Positions 8,536-20,404 of a stretch of 64,000 nucleotides of DNA are shown in pieces. Position 1 is the first letter of the stretch, and every line of letters starts with the position of its first letter. Source of the stretch: Caldimonas caldifontis (GTDB taxonomy: Bacteria; Pseudomonadota; Gammaproteobacteria; Burkholderiales; Burkholderiaceae_C); contig NZ_PSNX01000004.1 of assembly GCF_002930615.1 (NCBI RefSeq), positions 307,818 through 371,817 of the forward strand, written 5' to 3'. The notes beneath the pieces are model-generated. The model had not been told where the DNA came from. It worked only from the letters and a program-made list of their open reading frames with translations, and did not search any database. A program made the position numbers and the translations under genes.

Positions 8536-8869
8536 CGCACCTGGAAAGGCGACGGACGCATCGCGCTGCACGCGGTAACGCCTCGGCAACAAGGCGGCAC
8601 GCATGCCCGGGCACATTGAAGCCGCAACGCGGTCGGGCGAGGTCTCGCCGCGGCCGTGAACGCGACAGGGCCTGGCGTGTATCGGCCGCGAAACGACTGG
8701 TCACACGGGAGTCGCAGGTTCGCGCGTTAGACGTGGGGATGCCATGCATGTGCTCGGGCCGTGCGTGGTCCATTCCGTCGACATCGAGGAAGCGATTGGC
8801 GCGAAGCGACCACACCGCCGCGCCCGGCCAGCGTCCTTCGGTGATTCCGTCGTCCAGGGAGTAACAACA
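8536..8869. other. Gene-free stretch
   Basis: 334 nt between the AlpA-like gene and the recombinase-like gene. I see no conserved ORF, strong hairpin or clear promoter, apart from the Shine-Dalgarno at its end. Confidence 0.4.
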
Positions 8870-9811
8870 ATGGAAGACGATCCGGAAGCCGCCGGCGATC
8901 GCCGGCAGACCTTGCAGACGATCCAGATGCTGCGCGAGGTGATCGACGGCGATCCCTACGCGACCGTGGCGCAGCGATGGGGGCTGTCGCGTTCGGCCGT
9001 CGACCGGCGCATCAAGGGGCTCGCGGTGCAGCTCACGCAGGCAGTGGGCGTCGATGGCCTGCAGGAGAGCGGCGCCGCCTTCGTGAAGCGCCTTCGCATG
9101 CACCGGGACGCGATCCTCCAGGCACTGGAGCACTTCGACCCGACGCAGGTGAGCTCCCAGCGCGAAGCCCGTGTGCTCAATCCCGATGAGGTCGATCTCG
9201 GGGCGCGCCGCGTGCGCAGCCGATCCACGCGGCCGCTGCACGACCTGGCGCTCTACTACCTGCCCTTCGCGACCGGTCTGCGCCCGCTGGAGGTCGCGCG
9301 CCTGACGGTGGGCGACTACCTGCTGGAGGACGGCAGCGTGCGGCGAGAGTCGAGGGTGCGCGCCGATGTCGCGATCAACGGCAGGGACCGACCGCTGTTC
9401 TTCAACCACCGCCGTCTCGACGAGGCGCTCGGCGCCTATCTCGACGAGCGGGTCCGTGCCGGCCATGGTCTCGGCGCCGCCGAGCAGTGGCGCGGCCTGG
9501 ATCGGCACGGCCCGCTGTTCCTGGGCGCTGAGGGCGAGGTCTATCCGATCACGCCGAACGGCGGCGAGGGCCAGAACCGCTACGTCTGCCGTCCCCTGCT
9601 GGAGATCTACCGCAAGATCTTCCGCCAGGCCGACATACCCGGTCTGTGCACGCAGTCGGCGCGGCTGACCCTGATGTCGCGGATGTACGAACGCGGCGCC
9701 GACGAGGACCAGGTCGGGCTGGTGCTGGGCATCGCCGATCGAAGTGCCGTGCGCGAGCAGCTGCCGAGGCCGCGACCCGAGCTGGCCAAGGTGCTCGAGG
9801 AGCTGGCATGA
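8870..9811 (+). CDS. Degenerate tyrosine-recombinase-like protein
   Basis: 313 aa from ATG 8870, preceded by CAGGGAGTAACAACA. Residues about 30-50 look like a helix-turn-helix (TVAQRWGLSRSAVDRRI). The C-terminal half has the phage-integrase fold signature 'LPFATGLRPLEVARLTVGDY' (R138, first catalytic Arg) and 'CTQSARLTLMSRMYERG' (R265 in the place of the second Arg). The His of box II, the GH motif and the catalytic Tyr are missing (the corresponding stretch reads 'LGIADRSAVREQLPRP'). It is therefore probably a DNA-binding, non-cleaving derivative. It lies between AlpA-like and DUF1173 genes. Confidence 0.65.
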   Translation: MEDDPEAAGDRRQTLQTIQMLREVIDGDPYATVAQRWGLSRSAVDRRIKGLAVQLTQAVGVDGLQESGAAFVKRLRMHRDAILQALEHFDPTQVSSQREARVLNPDEVDLGARRVRSRSTRPLHDLALYYLPFATGLRPLEVARLTVGDYLLEDGSVRRESRVRADVAINGRDRPLFFNHRRLDEALGAYLDERVRAGHGLGAAEQWRGLDRHGPLFLGAEGEVYPITPNGGEGQNRYVCRPLLEIYRKIFRQADIPGLCTQSARLTLMSRMYERGADEDQVGLVLGIADRSAVREQLPRPRPELAKVLEELA

Positions 9812-9843
9812 CACGGCGCGCCCGCTGAAGGGCTGCAACGGCG

Positions 9844-11088
9844 ATGGAGTCGGGGAAGGAGTCGGGGGTGGACGGGCAGCGCTTTGCGATCGGTGGGCGC
9901 GTGGTCGACGCCGACGACCCGCAGCTGCAGGACCTGCTGGCTCAGGCCTACGAGGCGCCGGGCCGGCCGCGCTGCCTGTGCGTGGCAGGCGGCGTCGAGA
10001 TGTACGTCGCCTTCCATCGCCACTTCCAGATCAAGCGCATGCCCGAGACCGGGGACCGGCACCACCCCGCCTGCCCGAGCTACGAGCCGGGGCCTGCGAT
10101 GTCGGGCCTGGGCGAACTGGTCGGCGATGCCGTTGTCCAGCTGGATCCGGCACGGGTGGAACTGCACGTGGACTTCCCGTGGGCGCGTGTACCCGGGCGG
10201 CCTGGGGTGAGCCGCGAGCCTGCCGAGCCGTCGGAGGTCGGCCGCACCCGTCGCCGGATGAGCCTGCGGGCGCTGATGCACTTCCTGTTCGAGCGGGCCG
10301 GCTTCAACCGCTGGTCACCGGGCATGGCCGGGAAGCGCAACCAGGCGGTGCTTCACAAGTACCTGATGCACGCCGCCGAGGCGGTCCAGGTGAAGGGCGA
10401 GCCGCTGTCGAACCGGCTGTACGTGCCGGAAGCCTTCAGCGAGTCTGCGAAGGCCGAGCAGGCCGACCGGCGCCGTGCCCGGCTGTCGGTGCTGCAGCCG
10501 CATGACGGGCGTCAGCCGCTGGCGGTGGTTCTGGGCGAGTTCAAGGGCTGGGAGTCGACGCCCGCAGGCGCGCGCATCTGGATCCGCCACATGCCGGACG
10601 CACCCTTGCTGGCAGACGCGCGGACCTGGGCGCGGGTGCAGCGCGGTTTCGCGCCGCTCTTCGAGGCGCTCGACTCGGACGGAGGGCGAGGGCTGCGTCT
10701 GATGCTGGCGGCGCTGATCCGGGCACGCCGAGAGCACACCTACGAGATCGACCTCGCCAGCCTGATGCTGACCAGCGAGGAGTGGATTCCGCTGGAGGGT
10801 GTGCACGAGGCGCCGCTAGTTCGAGCGCTGGTGGCGCAGGGACGGCGGTTCGTGAAGCCCATGCGATACGACGCTCGGACGGCCGCCGGGTTCGCGAACG
10901 CCATCCTGCTGGATGTGGGAGCAGAACCGGTGCCTTTGCACGTGCTGAGTGCGTTCATGACGCCGATCGCGGCACAGGAAAAGCGCAGGGCTGTCGCACA
11001 GGCGGGCGGTCGCTCATGGGTGTGGTCAACTGAAGTCCCGATGCCTCGCCTGCCTGAAGCCACTGCGCGAGTGGAGTCCGAGATCTGA
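9844..11088 (+). CDS. DUF1173 family protein
   Basis: 414 aa. 'RCLCVAGGVEMYVAFHRHFQIKRMPETGDRHHPACPSYEP' near the N-terminus (Cys and His spaced as a possible metal site) and 'RALMHFLFERAGFNRWSPGM' match DUF1173, a family seen almost only on plasmids and integrative elements of proteobacteria. Role unknown. The ATG at 9844 has a poor ribosome site, whereas a GTG at 9868 follows AAGGAG by 6 nt and may be the real start. It ends the first backbone block; the convergent metal island begins 136 nt later. Confidence 0.8.
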   Translation: MESGKESGVDGQRFAIGGRVVDADDPQLQDLLAQAYEAPGRPRCLCVAGGVEMYVAFHRHFQIKRMPETGDRHHPACPSYEPGPAMSGLGELVGDAVVQLDPARVELHVDFPWARVPGRPGVSREPAEPSEVGRTRRRMSLRALMHFLFERAGFNRWSPGMAGKRNQAVLHKYLMHAAEAVQVKGEPLSNRLYVPEAFSESAKAEQADRRRARLSVLQPHDGRQPLAVVLGEFKGWESTPAGARIWIRHMPDAPLLADARTWARVQRGFAPLFEALDSDGGRGLRLMLAALIRARREHTYEIDLASLMLTSEEWIPLEGVHEAPLVRALVAQGRRFVKPMRYDARTAAGFANAILLDVGAEPVPLHVLSAFMTPIAAQEKRRAVAQAGGRSWVWSTEVPMPRLPEATARVESEI

Positions 11089-11143
11089 TCCGACGCTCCG
11101 CAGGCCTGGATCGAAGACTTCACGAGGACCGTACGCCCTCACG

Positions 11144-11175
11144 GCCAGGATCCGTTGGTCATCGCCGATCCTGGC
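11144..11175. terminator. Hairpin between convergent genes
   Basis: Perfect 9-bp inverted repeat GCCAGGATC / GATCCTGGC with a 14-nt loop, between the DUF1173 stop (11088) and the ynfA stop (11225). No T-run follows, so termination is only plausible. It marks the junction between backbone and metal island 1. Confidence 0.4.
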
Positions 11176-11224
11176 AGCGGACCTTCGCTGCACGCAGGCC
11201 GGCTCGCCTGGCGAGGGCCAGCCG

Positions 11225-11542
11225 TCAGCGCGGCTGGAACATGATGATGCCCATGCCTGTCAGCGCGACCGCCACGCCGGCGACGTCCCAAAGGGTCGGA
11301 CGGATCCCGTCCACGGCCCACAACCACGCCAGCGCTACCGCGATGTAGACGCCACCGTAGGCGGCATAGACGCGGCCGGCGGCGGTCTCGTGCAGCGTCA
11401 GCAGCCACGCGAACAACGCCAGGCTGGCGCCCGCCGGCAGCAGCAGCCAGATGCTGCGTCCCTGCTTGAGCCACAGGTAAGTCAGGTAGCAGCCGACGAT
11501 CTCGGCCAGCGCGGTGGCCAGGAACAGGGCAAGGGTCTTCAT
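11225..11542 (-). CDS. YnfA/UPF0060 family small membrane protein
   Basis: 105 aa with four predicted membrane helices, typical of YnfA: '[20 protein letters not shown]', '[16 protein letters not shown]', and '[17 protein letters not shown]' at the end. YnfA-type proteins belong to the drug/metabolite transporter superfamily near the SMR pumps, and some members are linked to multidrug or metal tolerance. It lies 22 nt downstream of the DMT exporter gene and is the last gene of the long czc-like unit. The substrate is unknown. Confidence 0.85.
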   Translation of the reverse strand: MKTLALFLATALAEIVGCYLTYLWLKQGRSIWLLLPAGASLALFAWLLTLHETAAGRVYAAYGGVYIAVALAWLWAVDGIRPTLWDVAGVAVALTGMGIIMFQPR

Positions 11543-11564
11543 GGCGCTGGAGTGAGGCCGGCAA

Positions 11565-12635
11565 TCAGTGGGAGTGCCGGTGGTGCTCGTCCGGGAAATG
11601 CGAGTGCAGGTGTGTCAGCGGGTCGTGCCGGTGGCGATGCGTGTGGCGCGCGGGCACCGGCTCGTCGGGCGCGTGGTGCTGGTGATGCACGTCATGCTCA
11701 TGCTCGTGGTCATGCTCCATCGCCTCGTGCGTGTGCGGGTGGGCGTGCCGCTCGCTGAGGTGCAGCCACACGCCCAGCGCCATCAGCGCGCCCGCGACCA
11801 GCAGGGCCGGCGTCACGGGCTCGCCGAGCCAGACCACGGCGAGCAACGCCCCGAAGAACGGCGCCACCGAGAAGTACGCGCCTGTGCGCGCCGTGCCCAG
11901 GTGACGCAGCGCGACGACGAACAGGGTCAGGCTGATGCCGTAGGCGAAGAAGCCCAGCACCGCCGAGCCCAGCAAAGCGCCTGGCGCGGGCAGGCTCGCC
12001 CCCAGCGTCAAGGCGATGACGAGGTTCACGCTGCCCGCAGCCAGGCCCTTGACCATCGCCACCCAGGTGGCATCGGCCAGCGACACCTTGCGCGTCAGGT
12101 TGTTGTCCAGGCCCCAGGCCAGGCAGGCGCCGAGGACCGCAAGCGCCGGCCAGACACTGCCGATGCGCGCCTCGCCGGGCCAACTCAGCACGACCGCGCC
12201 GGCCACGATCGCCACCATGCCGAGTGCGATGCGCCGGTCGAAGTTCTCCTTGAACGCGAACCACGCCAGCAGCGCGGTGAACACGCCTTCGGCATTGAGC
12301 AGCAGCGAGGCGCCCGAGGCCGGCATGCCCGACAGCCCGAACATCAGCAGCACCGGCCCGACGACGCCGCCGGCCAGCACGGCGCCCGCCAGCCAGGGCC
12401 ATTCACCCCGCTCCAGGCGCGCCGATGGCGAGCGCCGCACGAACCGCAGCAGCATCAATCCCAGCCCGGAACCCAGATAGAGCAGGCCGGCGAGCATCCA
12501 CGGCCCCACACCCGTCAGCAGTGCCTTGGCCAGCGGCGCGCTCGCGCCGAAGAGCGCTGCGGCCAGCAGCGCAGCGCCCACGCCGGCCGGCAGCGGGCGA
12601 GCGGCGGGATCTGGATCGGTCTCGGGCGAAGTCAC
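11565..12635 (-). CDS. EamA/DMT-family exporter with His-rich C-terminal tail
   Basis: 356 aa, GTG start at 12635. Ten membrane segments in two EamA repeats, e.g. '[19 protein letters not shown]' near the N-terminus and '[19 protein letters not shown]' at the start of the second repeat. The last ~70 residues are a cytoplasmic-side His/Asp/Glu tail with more than 20 His, a likely metal-binding buffer. That tail and the operon position suggest export of a divalent cation (Ni, Co or Zn), though most EamA members carry metabolites. It starts 19 nt after the lipoprotein gene. Confidence 0.8.
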   Translation of the reverse strand: MTSPETDPDPAARPLPAGVGAALLAAALFGASAPLAKALLTGVGPWMLAGLLYLGSGLGLMLLRFVRRSPSARLERGEWPWLAGAVLAGGVVGPVLLMFGLSGMPASGASLLLNAEGVFTALLAWFAFKENFDRRIALGMVAIVAGAVVLSWPGEARIGSVWPALAVLGACLAWGLDNNLTRKVSLADATWVAMVKGLAAGSVNLVIALTLGASLPAPGALLGSAVLGFFAYGISLTLFVVALRHLGTARTGAYFSVAPFFGALLAVVWLGEPVTPALLVAGALMALGVWLHLSERHAHPHTHEAMEHDHEHEHDVHHQHHAPDEPVPARHTHRHRHDPLTHLHSHFPDEHHRHSH

Positions 12636-12654
12636 ACGAACAGTATGGCGCCCA

Positions 12655-13200
12655 TCAGCGAACCGACACGTCGGCCACCAGGCGTGACTTGAATGCCCGT
12701 TCGCGCGTGGCAGTCTCGGGCTCGGTTACCCAGCCGTAGCTGCTCTTCCACGACCAGACCACCCCTTCGATCCTGACGAATCGCACCTCGCCGGCCCGTC
12801 CCTCGACGGTGGTCGTCTGGCGCTGGCCGTCGAACTCGAAGGCGATGGGGTGTCGGCCCGGCTTGAACCGGAACCGCACCATCGTGTTCGGAAGCGTCTC
12901 GACAGCCGCGGCGCTGCCGCCCTGAACGATGACGAAGTTGGACCCGTCCGCCCAGTTGCGCCGCACCACGTACACGGTCAGCGCGTCGGAATCCGGCGTG
13001 AAGCGTTTGGCTGCCGCGTCGGCGTCGAGGCTCGGAACTGGCGCCTTGGTGCAGGCGATGATCCGTCCCTTGTTGGTCTTGTGGCAGTACGGCACTTCGG
13101 CCGTCGGGTTGGGTGGCGGTGGCGTCGCGCAGCCGGCCAGCAGGCCGGCCGCGACGAGCGCGGAAACCACCAGGAGTCGGTGGGTGCTCATGGCTGTCAC
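12655..13200 (-). CDS. Lipoprotein, DUF2846-like
   Basis: 181 aa from GTG 13200, which overlaps the previous stop as GTGA; an ATG three codons on (13191) is an equally likely start. The signal peptide ends in the lipobox LLAGC. The body ('ALTVYVVRRNWADGSNFVIV', 'FKPGRHPIAFEF') resembles DUF2846-type lipoproteins. It is translationally coupled to the His-rich periplasmic gene upstream. A role in the metal-efflux operon is inferred from position only. Confidence 0.7.
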   Translation of the reverse strand: MTAMSTHRLLVVSALVAAGLLAGCATPPPPNPTAEVPYCHKTNKGRIIACTKAPVPSLDADAAAKRFTPDSDALTVYVVRRNWADGSNFVIVQGGSAAAVETLPNTMVRFRFKPGRHPIAFEFDGQRQTTTVEGRAGEVRFVRIEGVVWSWKSSYGWVTEPETATRERAFKSRLVADVSVR

Positions 13201-13583
13201 TTCAAGGTGAACCGCGCGGTGGCCGGCTTGCCGTTGACCGTCACCACGGCGACCGCCTTGGTGCCCGGGCCGACCTTGAAGCTGCCGGTGGCCTCCAGCT
13301 TGTCGCCGGCCGGCTTCAGTTCGACCTCCTGCTTCTCGGTGCCGGTCAACAGCGTCACCTTCGCGCTGGCCTTGGAGACGTCGGCCGCCTTGCCGTGGTC
13401 GCGCAGGTACAGCTGGATCGCCGTGGGCTTGGCGACGAGTTCGTAGTCCATGTCCTTGACCTCGACGACCACGCCGCCGTGCATCGGCTTGTGCTCGTGG
13501 GCATGGTCGTGCTTCTCGCCGGCCGCATGGACGGTGCCGGCAGCAGCCAGGGCGACGGAGGCGATGAGGGTGTGCATCTTCAT
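13197..13583 (-). CDS. His-rich periplasmic protein of the czc-like operon
   Basis: 128 aa. A cleavable signal peptide (MKMHTLIASVALAAAGTVHA) is followed by GEKHDHAHEHK, then a ~85-residue beta-rich domain ending 'VAVVTVNGKPATARFTLK'. It probably binds metal near the pump or buffers it in the periplasm. It lies 46 nt after the RND pump gene and overlaps the lipoprotein gene. The same layout (signal, GE(G/K)HDH, beta domain) occurs in the gene at 17885-18439, so the two may be distant relatives. Confidence 0.7.
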   Translation of the reverse strand: MKMHTLIASVALAAAGTVHAAGEKHDHAHEHKPMHGGVVVEVKDMDYELVAKPTAIQLYLRDHGKAADVSKASAKVTLLTGTEKQEVELKPAGDKLEATGSFKVGPGTKAVAVVTVNGKPATARFTLK

Positions 13584-13629
13584 GGGAGTCCTTTCAGGTT
13601 GGGTGCGGGGTTGGGTGGGGGAACGGGTG

Positions 13630-16749
<3,120 letters not shown>

Positions 16750-16760
16750 TGCGGCTCCTG

Positions 16761-17888
16761 TCAGCGGACCTGGTTGATCAGCGTCGCGCCCTGCGTGGCC
16801 ACGCGATCACCGGCCTTCAGGCCCGAGGTCACGGCGACGTTGACGCCGTCCAGCGGCTCGACCGTCACGGTGCGCGGCTCGAATCGCTCGGGCGCCGTCT
16901 TCACCCACACGATGGTCTGGTTGGCCGGGTTCTTCATCAGCGACGACACCGGCACCGCGATGCCCTGCACCTTGTCCTTGCCCTGCACGAACACGCGCAC
17001 CGGCTGGCCGACGGCCAGCGACGACAGCACCTTGCCCTCGGCACGGAAGCCCAGCGGCAGCGCCTGCTCGCGCAGGCTGCGCGCGGCGCCGATGAAGGCG
17101 AGCGGCACGCGCTGGTTGCCCACCGCGAGGCTGGCACTGCCGACGTTGCCGGCCAGCGCCGCATCGAACGCCAGCGCCTCGACGCGCAGCCGCGCCGGGT
17201 CGACAATCTCGAACACCAGCTCGCGCGCATCGACCACCTGGCCGGCGACGACATGCGCCGACGCGATCACGCCCGAGACCGGCGCCACCAGCGCCTCGCG
17301 CGACGCGAGGCCGGTGCCGACAGCGGCGATGCGCTCGGCCAGGCTCTGCGCCTCGCTCTCGGCGGCCTCGATGTCCTTGCGGGGCACGGTGTCGGCCAGT
17401 TCCTTCAGGCGCGCGACGCGCTTGTCGGCCAGCGACTTCGCAGCGCGCAGTTCGGCCAGCTGCGCGGCCTGGTTCGAGCGTTCGATCGGGGCGGCGGACG
17501 GCACGACGTAGGCCAGCACCTCGCCCTTGCGCACGGCCTGACCGGCGTTGGGCAGGCCGCGCGGTCCGGGTTCGATGCGGCCGGCGTTCAGCGGCTGCAC
17601 CTTGCCGCCTGCGTTGGGGTCGATGACCACCTTGCCGTTCAGCTCGAACGAGCGCGGCAGCTCGGTGGCCTCGGTGAGCAGCGTGCGCACGCCAAGCTGG
17701 CGCTGCGCCGGCTTGGGCAGGAAGACGCTGCCGTCGGGTTGGCGTTGCGGCCCGTTGGCGTTCGGTGCGGCCGGTGCATCGCCGTGGTCATGGCCTTCTC
17801 CGGACATGGCCGGCGCCGAAAGGCCCAGTGCGAGCGCGAAGACAGCCGGGAGCGCCCAGCGGCGCGTGCAGAGGATGTTCGAAGTCAT
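16761..17888 (-). CDS. czcB: RND periplasmic adaptor (membrane-fusion protein), CzcB-like
   Basis: 375 aa from ATG 17886-17888, which overlaps the previous stop (ATGA). Signal peptide, then GEGHDHGD (a short metal-binding stretch), a beta-barrel/lipoyl region ('GRIEPGPRGLPNAGQAVRKG'), a coiled hairpin around 'AELRAAKSLADKRVARLKEL', and 'APVSGVIASAHVVAGQVVDA'. It links the inner-membrane RND pump to the outer-membrane channel. The far upstream ATG lies within the preceding gene and was rejected. Confidence 0.9.
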   Translation of the reverse strand: MTSNILCTRRWALPAVFALALGLSAPAMSGEGHDHGDAPAAPNANGPQRQPDGSVFLPKPAQRQLGVRTLLTEATELPRSFELNGKVVIDPNAGGKVQPLNAGRIEPGPRGLPNAGQAVRKGEVLAYVVPSAAPIERSNQAAQLAELRAAKSLADKRVARLKELADTVPRKDIEAAESEAQSLAERIAAVGTGLASREALVAPVSGVIASAHVVAGQVVDARELVFEIVDPARLRVEALAFDAALAGNVGSASLAVGNQRVPLAFIGAARSLREQALPLGFRAEGKVLSSLAVGQPVRVFVQGKDKVQGIAVPVSSLMKNPANQTIVWVKTAPERFEPRTVTVEPLDGVNVAVTSGLKAGDRVATQGATLINQVR

Positions 17889-18439
17889 GCGACGGCTCCG
17901 GTGGTGCGCTGGCGGCCCGCGGCGATGCGGCGACCGATGAGGATCAGGGCGATCAGGGCGGCCAGGGCGCCGGCGCCCCAGCCGGCGTACTCCTTCCACG
18001 AGTGCACATGCGCGGCCTCGTCGGCGTGCGCCTCCTCGTGCAGGTCGAGTTCGCCAGCCAGGAGGTCGACCTCCTGTCCGGCGGTGACGGTGGCCGTGAT
18101 CGGCAGTACGCCGGGCTTGGGTTCGGCAGCGAGCACGATCTCGAAGGCGTCCTCGTGCTTTTCAGCCTTCAGCTTCGCGCCGGCGATCTCCAGCTCGATC
18201 TGCGCGTCGGTGACGGGTGCGTTGTCGGCCGCGCGGTCGAGGTACAGCGTGATCTGCTTGCCGTTCAGCACGCCGACCAGTTCGAAGGTCTCGGAGACCG
18301 CCGTGAAGCGGGGCAACGCGGGGCCGGTGGACGTCGGCGCAGCGTCGCCGTGGTCGTGGCCTTCGCCGGCGTGAACCAGCGGGGGCATCAGAAGGGCCGC
18401 GATTGCAGCGAACGCGGCCAGGAGAGATGAAGTTTTCAT
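17885..18439 (-). CDS. His-rich membrane-anchored protein between OMF and adaptor genes
   Basis: 184 aa from ATG 18437-18439, chosen for its signal peptide (MKTSSLLAAFAAIAALL); an upstream GTG overlapping the OMF stop is possible. After GEGHDHGD comes a ~100-residue beta-rich domain, a second His patch (HEEAHADEAAHVHSWKEY), a membrane helix (WGAGALAALIALILIG) and a basic tail. The topology suggests a periplasmic metal-sensing or -delivering domain held at the inner membrane beside the pump. No named family recognised. Overlap with czcB indicates one transcript. Confidence 0.7.
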   Translation of the reverse strand: MKTSSLLAAFAAIAALLMPPLVHAGEGHDHGDAAPTSTGPALPRFTAVSETFELVGVLNGKQITLYLDRAADNAPVTDAQIELEIAGAKLKAEKHEDAFEIVLAAEPKPGVLPITATVTAGQEVDLLAGELDLHEEAHADEAAHVHSWKEYAGWGAGALAALIALILIGRRIAAGRQRTTGAVA

Positions 18440-18474
18440 GGGTGGACTCTGGTGATGGGCGAGGTCGGTGGCGA

Positions 18475-19755
18475 TCACTGCGGCAGCAGCCCCAGCGCCT
18501 GGCGCCAGGCGGAGATCGCGGCGGCCAGTTCGATGCGGCTGCGCGCAGCCTGGCGCTCGGCCTCGGTGGCCTCGGCGTCGATGCGCAGGCGGGTCGGCAG
18601 GTCGGTCTCGCCGAGGCGGAACGACTTCTCGAAGAAGCCGCGGGTCTCGCGCGCCAGGGTGGCGCGGCGCTCCGCGGCGGCCAGCTGGCTGCGCGCCGCC
18701 TGCACACGCGCGACAGCGGACTCGCGTTCGGACTGAAGCCGCGCGCGGTCCAGGGCCAGCTGCGCCTGCGCTTCGGCCGCATCGGCACGGGCGCTGGCCA
18801 CGCGGGCGTCGTGCCGCGGCCCGGCGCCGAAGGGGATGCGCACCGCCAGCGTGACCGTCTGGCCGTAGCGTTCCCCGCTCGCGCCGCGGTCGCGTGTCGT
18901 CGCGAGCGTCAGCTCCGGGTTGGCGCGCGATTGTGTCGAGGCCAATGCCGCGGCGCGCTCGGCGACGGTCGCACGGTCCCTCAGTTCGGCCAGCGCAGGA
19001 TGCTGCGGTGGCTCGGCGGCGGCCGGGGGCTCGGGCTCGGCCACGGCGCTCGCGGTGGCCATGGGCGCCCAGGTGCCACCCGCCAGCGACTTGAGCTGCT
19101 GCAGGGCCACCGTCGTCCCCGCCTCGGCCTGCGCCACGGCGGCTTCGGCCGCGGCCACGGCGCCGTCGGCCTGGTGCTGGTCGGCCCGTGCCAGTTCACC
19201 GGCCTTCGCGCGGCGCGCCACGTCAGCCGCCAGGCGGCGGGCGCTGTCGAGTTGCGCGCGGGCGATCTCGGCTTCGACGCCGGCGCGCTGCCAGTTCCAC
19301 CAGGCCTCGCGCACCGAGGCGGCCAGGCGCAGACGCGCGGCCTCGGCCCGGCTGCCGAGGGCGGCGGCCTCGGCATCGGCGAGTGCGCTGGTGTTGCGTC
19401 GCTCGCCGGGCAGCCACAGCGGCACGGCGACGCCGACCTCGAGCTCCCGCGCGCCGTCGTTGCGTGTGAGGCGGTCGGTCTTGTGGCTGGCCTCGAGCGC
19501 CGGTGGCTCCGGCGTCCAGGCCTCGGCGGCCCGCCGTTGGGCTTGCACCGCATCGCGGCGTGCCTGCAGGGAGAGCGATTCGGGCTGGCGCGCCCAGGCC
19601 GTTTCGAAGAGTTCCTTGAGGCTCGGCGCAGCAGCCGTCTGGGCCGTCGCGACGCCAGGCGCCAGGTTCACCAATGCGGCCAGGAGTGCCGCCGCCATGC
19701 CGCCACGGCCGGAGGCCCGGCGGGTCTGTCGTTGTGTTCGTGTTCTCGGATGCAT
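18475..19755 (-). CDS. czcC: TolC-family outer-membrane efflux protein, CzcC-like
   Basis: 426 aa. The N-terminus MHPRTRTQRQ… with many Arg precedes a hydrophobic segment ('MAAALLAALVNLAPGVATAQ'); the ATG at 19755 follows GGAGCATCGG. Two TolC-type repeats: long coiled helices such as 'ARLRLAASVREAWWNWQRA' and 'LAAAERRATLARETRGFFEK'. It forms the outer-membrane channel of the czc-like pump. The 5' end is duplicated at 27809-28012. A 67-bp tandem repeat separates it from czcI. Confidence 0.88.
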   Translation of the reverse strand: MHPRTRTQRQTRRASGRGGMAAALLAALVNLAPGVATAQTAAAPSLKELFETAWARQPESLSLQARRDAVQAQRRAAEAWTPEPPALEASHKTDRLTRNDGARELEVGVAVPLWLPGERRNTSALADAEAAALGSRAEAARLRLAASVREAWWNWQRAGVEAEIARAQLDSARRLAADVARRAKAGELARADQHQADGAVAAAEAAVAQAEAGTTVALQQLKSLAGGTWAPMATASAVAEPEPPAAAEPPQHPALAELRDRATVAERAAALASTQSRANPELTLATTRDRGASGERYGQTVTLAVRIPFGAGPRHDARVASARADAAEAQAQLALDRARLQSERESAVARVQAARSQLAAAERRATLARETRGFFEKSFRLGETDLPTRLRIDAEATEAERQAARSRIELAAAISAWRQALGLLPQ

Positions 19756-19800
19756 CCGATGCTCCAGTGCTGTGGGAAAGACACGGGAGACCGGCGAGCG

Positions 19801-19934
19801 GCGACCAGGCGGTCGCGCCGACCCGAGCCAGGCTGCGCCCGATGCGTCGGGGCAGCGCGCTCAAGCGGCGACCAGGCGGTCGCGCCGACCCGAGCCAGGC
19901 TGCGCCCGATGCGTCGGGGCAGCGCGCTCAGGCG
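19801..19934. repeat. Two tandem 67-bp repeats between czcI and czcC
   Basis: Units 19801-19867 and 19868-19934 differ by one base near the end (CTCAAGCG / CTCAGGCG). Each unit holds two small hairpins: GCGACC-AGGC-GGTCGC, and GCTGC-CCCGA…TCGGG-C-GCAGC on the minus strand. The whole double repeat recurs at 28058-28191. Confidence 0.85.
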
Positions 19935-19973
19935 CGGACGGGGTTCAGTATGGGAAGAAGCCCGCCTCGCCGA

Positions 19974-20336
19974 TCAGGCGAGGCGCGCCCACTGGGGGCG
20001 TTCGGGCTGGGCCGGCAGATGCTCGGAGCTGGGTGCCTCGGCCAGCCCGGGCGGCGCACTGCCCAAGGCGTTCGTCTTCAGGCCGACGGGAACGTCCAGC
20101 ATGCCGGCGCAATGGCCATGGCAATGGCCGCAGTCGAAGTCGGCCGCGGTCGACGCCGAGCCGTCGGACTTGGCCTTGTCGCCGGCGCTGGCCCCATGCC
20201 GGTGATCGGCATGGTCGTGATGGCCGACATGGTCTGCTGCGGCGCCCGACTCGTGCATGCAGTAGTCGGCCACCGCCGCCCAGGAGAACTGGAGCGGCAG
20301 CAGGACCAGCAACAGGATCGCGAGCCAACGGCGCAT
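19974..20336 (-). CDS. czcI: CzcI-family small periplasmic protein, copy 1
   Basis: 120 aa. 'MRRWLAILLLVLLPLQFSWA' is the characteristic CzcI start, followed by AVADYCMHE, a His/Asp-rich stretch (HVGHHDHADHRHG), and DFDCGHCHGHC, so metal ligands are plentiful. CzcI precedes czcCBA in Cupriavidus-type operons and is thought to affect regulation or periplasmic metal handling. It is the first gene of the minus-strand operon; a perfect TGTAGC-G-GCTACA dyad lies 10 nt upstream of the ATG. A second, diverged copy is at 28231-28593. Confidence 0.85.
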   Translation of the reverse strand: MRRWLAILLLVLLPLQFSWAAVADYCMHESGAAADHVGHHDHADHRHGASAGDKAKSDGSASTAADFDCGHCHGHCAGMLDVPVGLKTNALGSAPPGLAEAPSSEHLPAQPERPQWARLA

Positions 20337-20346
20337 GGAGGTGGAG

Positions 20347-20359
20347 TGTAGCGGCTACA
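20347..20359. promoter_or_regulatory. TGTAGC-G-GCTACA dyad upstream of czcI copy 1
   Basis: Perfect 13-bp palindrome. On the minus strand it contains TACACT-like -10 bases, giving a very short 5' leader. Half-sites match the MerR/CadR-type site upstream of the P-type ATPase gene (GCTACA / TGTAGC), so the CadR-like protein may act here. Confidence 0.5.
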
Positions 20360-20404
20360 GGGTTGACCGGAACGAGACAGGGCCGTGGGCTGTCGTGACG
20401 CAGG

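Noticed and set aside
19801..19934. Possible CRISPR-like repeats
   Set aside because: Only two adjacent 67-bp units without spacers and no cas genes; it is a tandem duplication.
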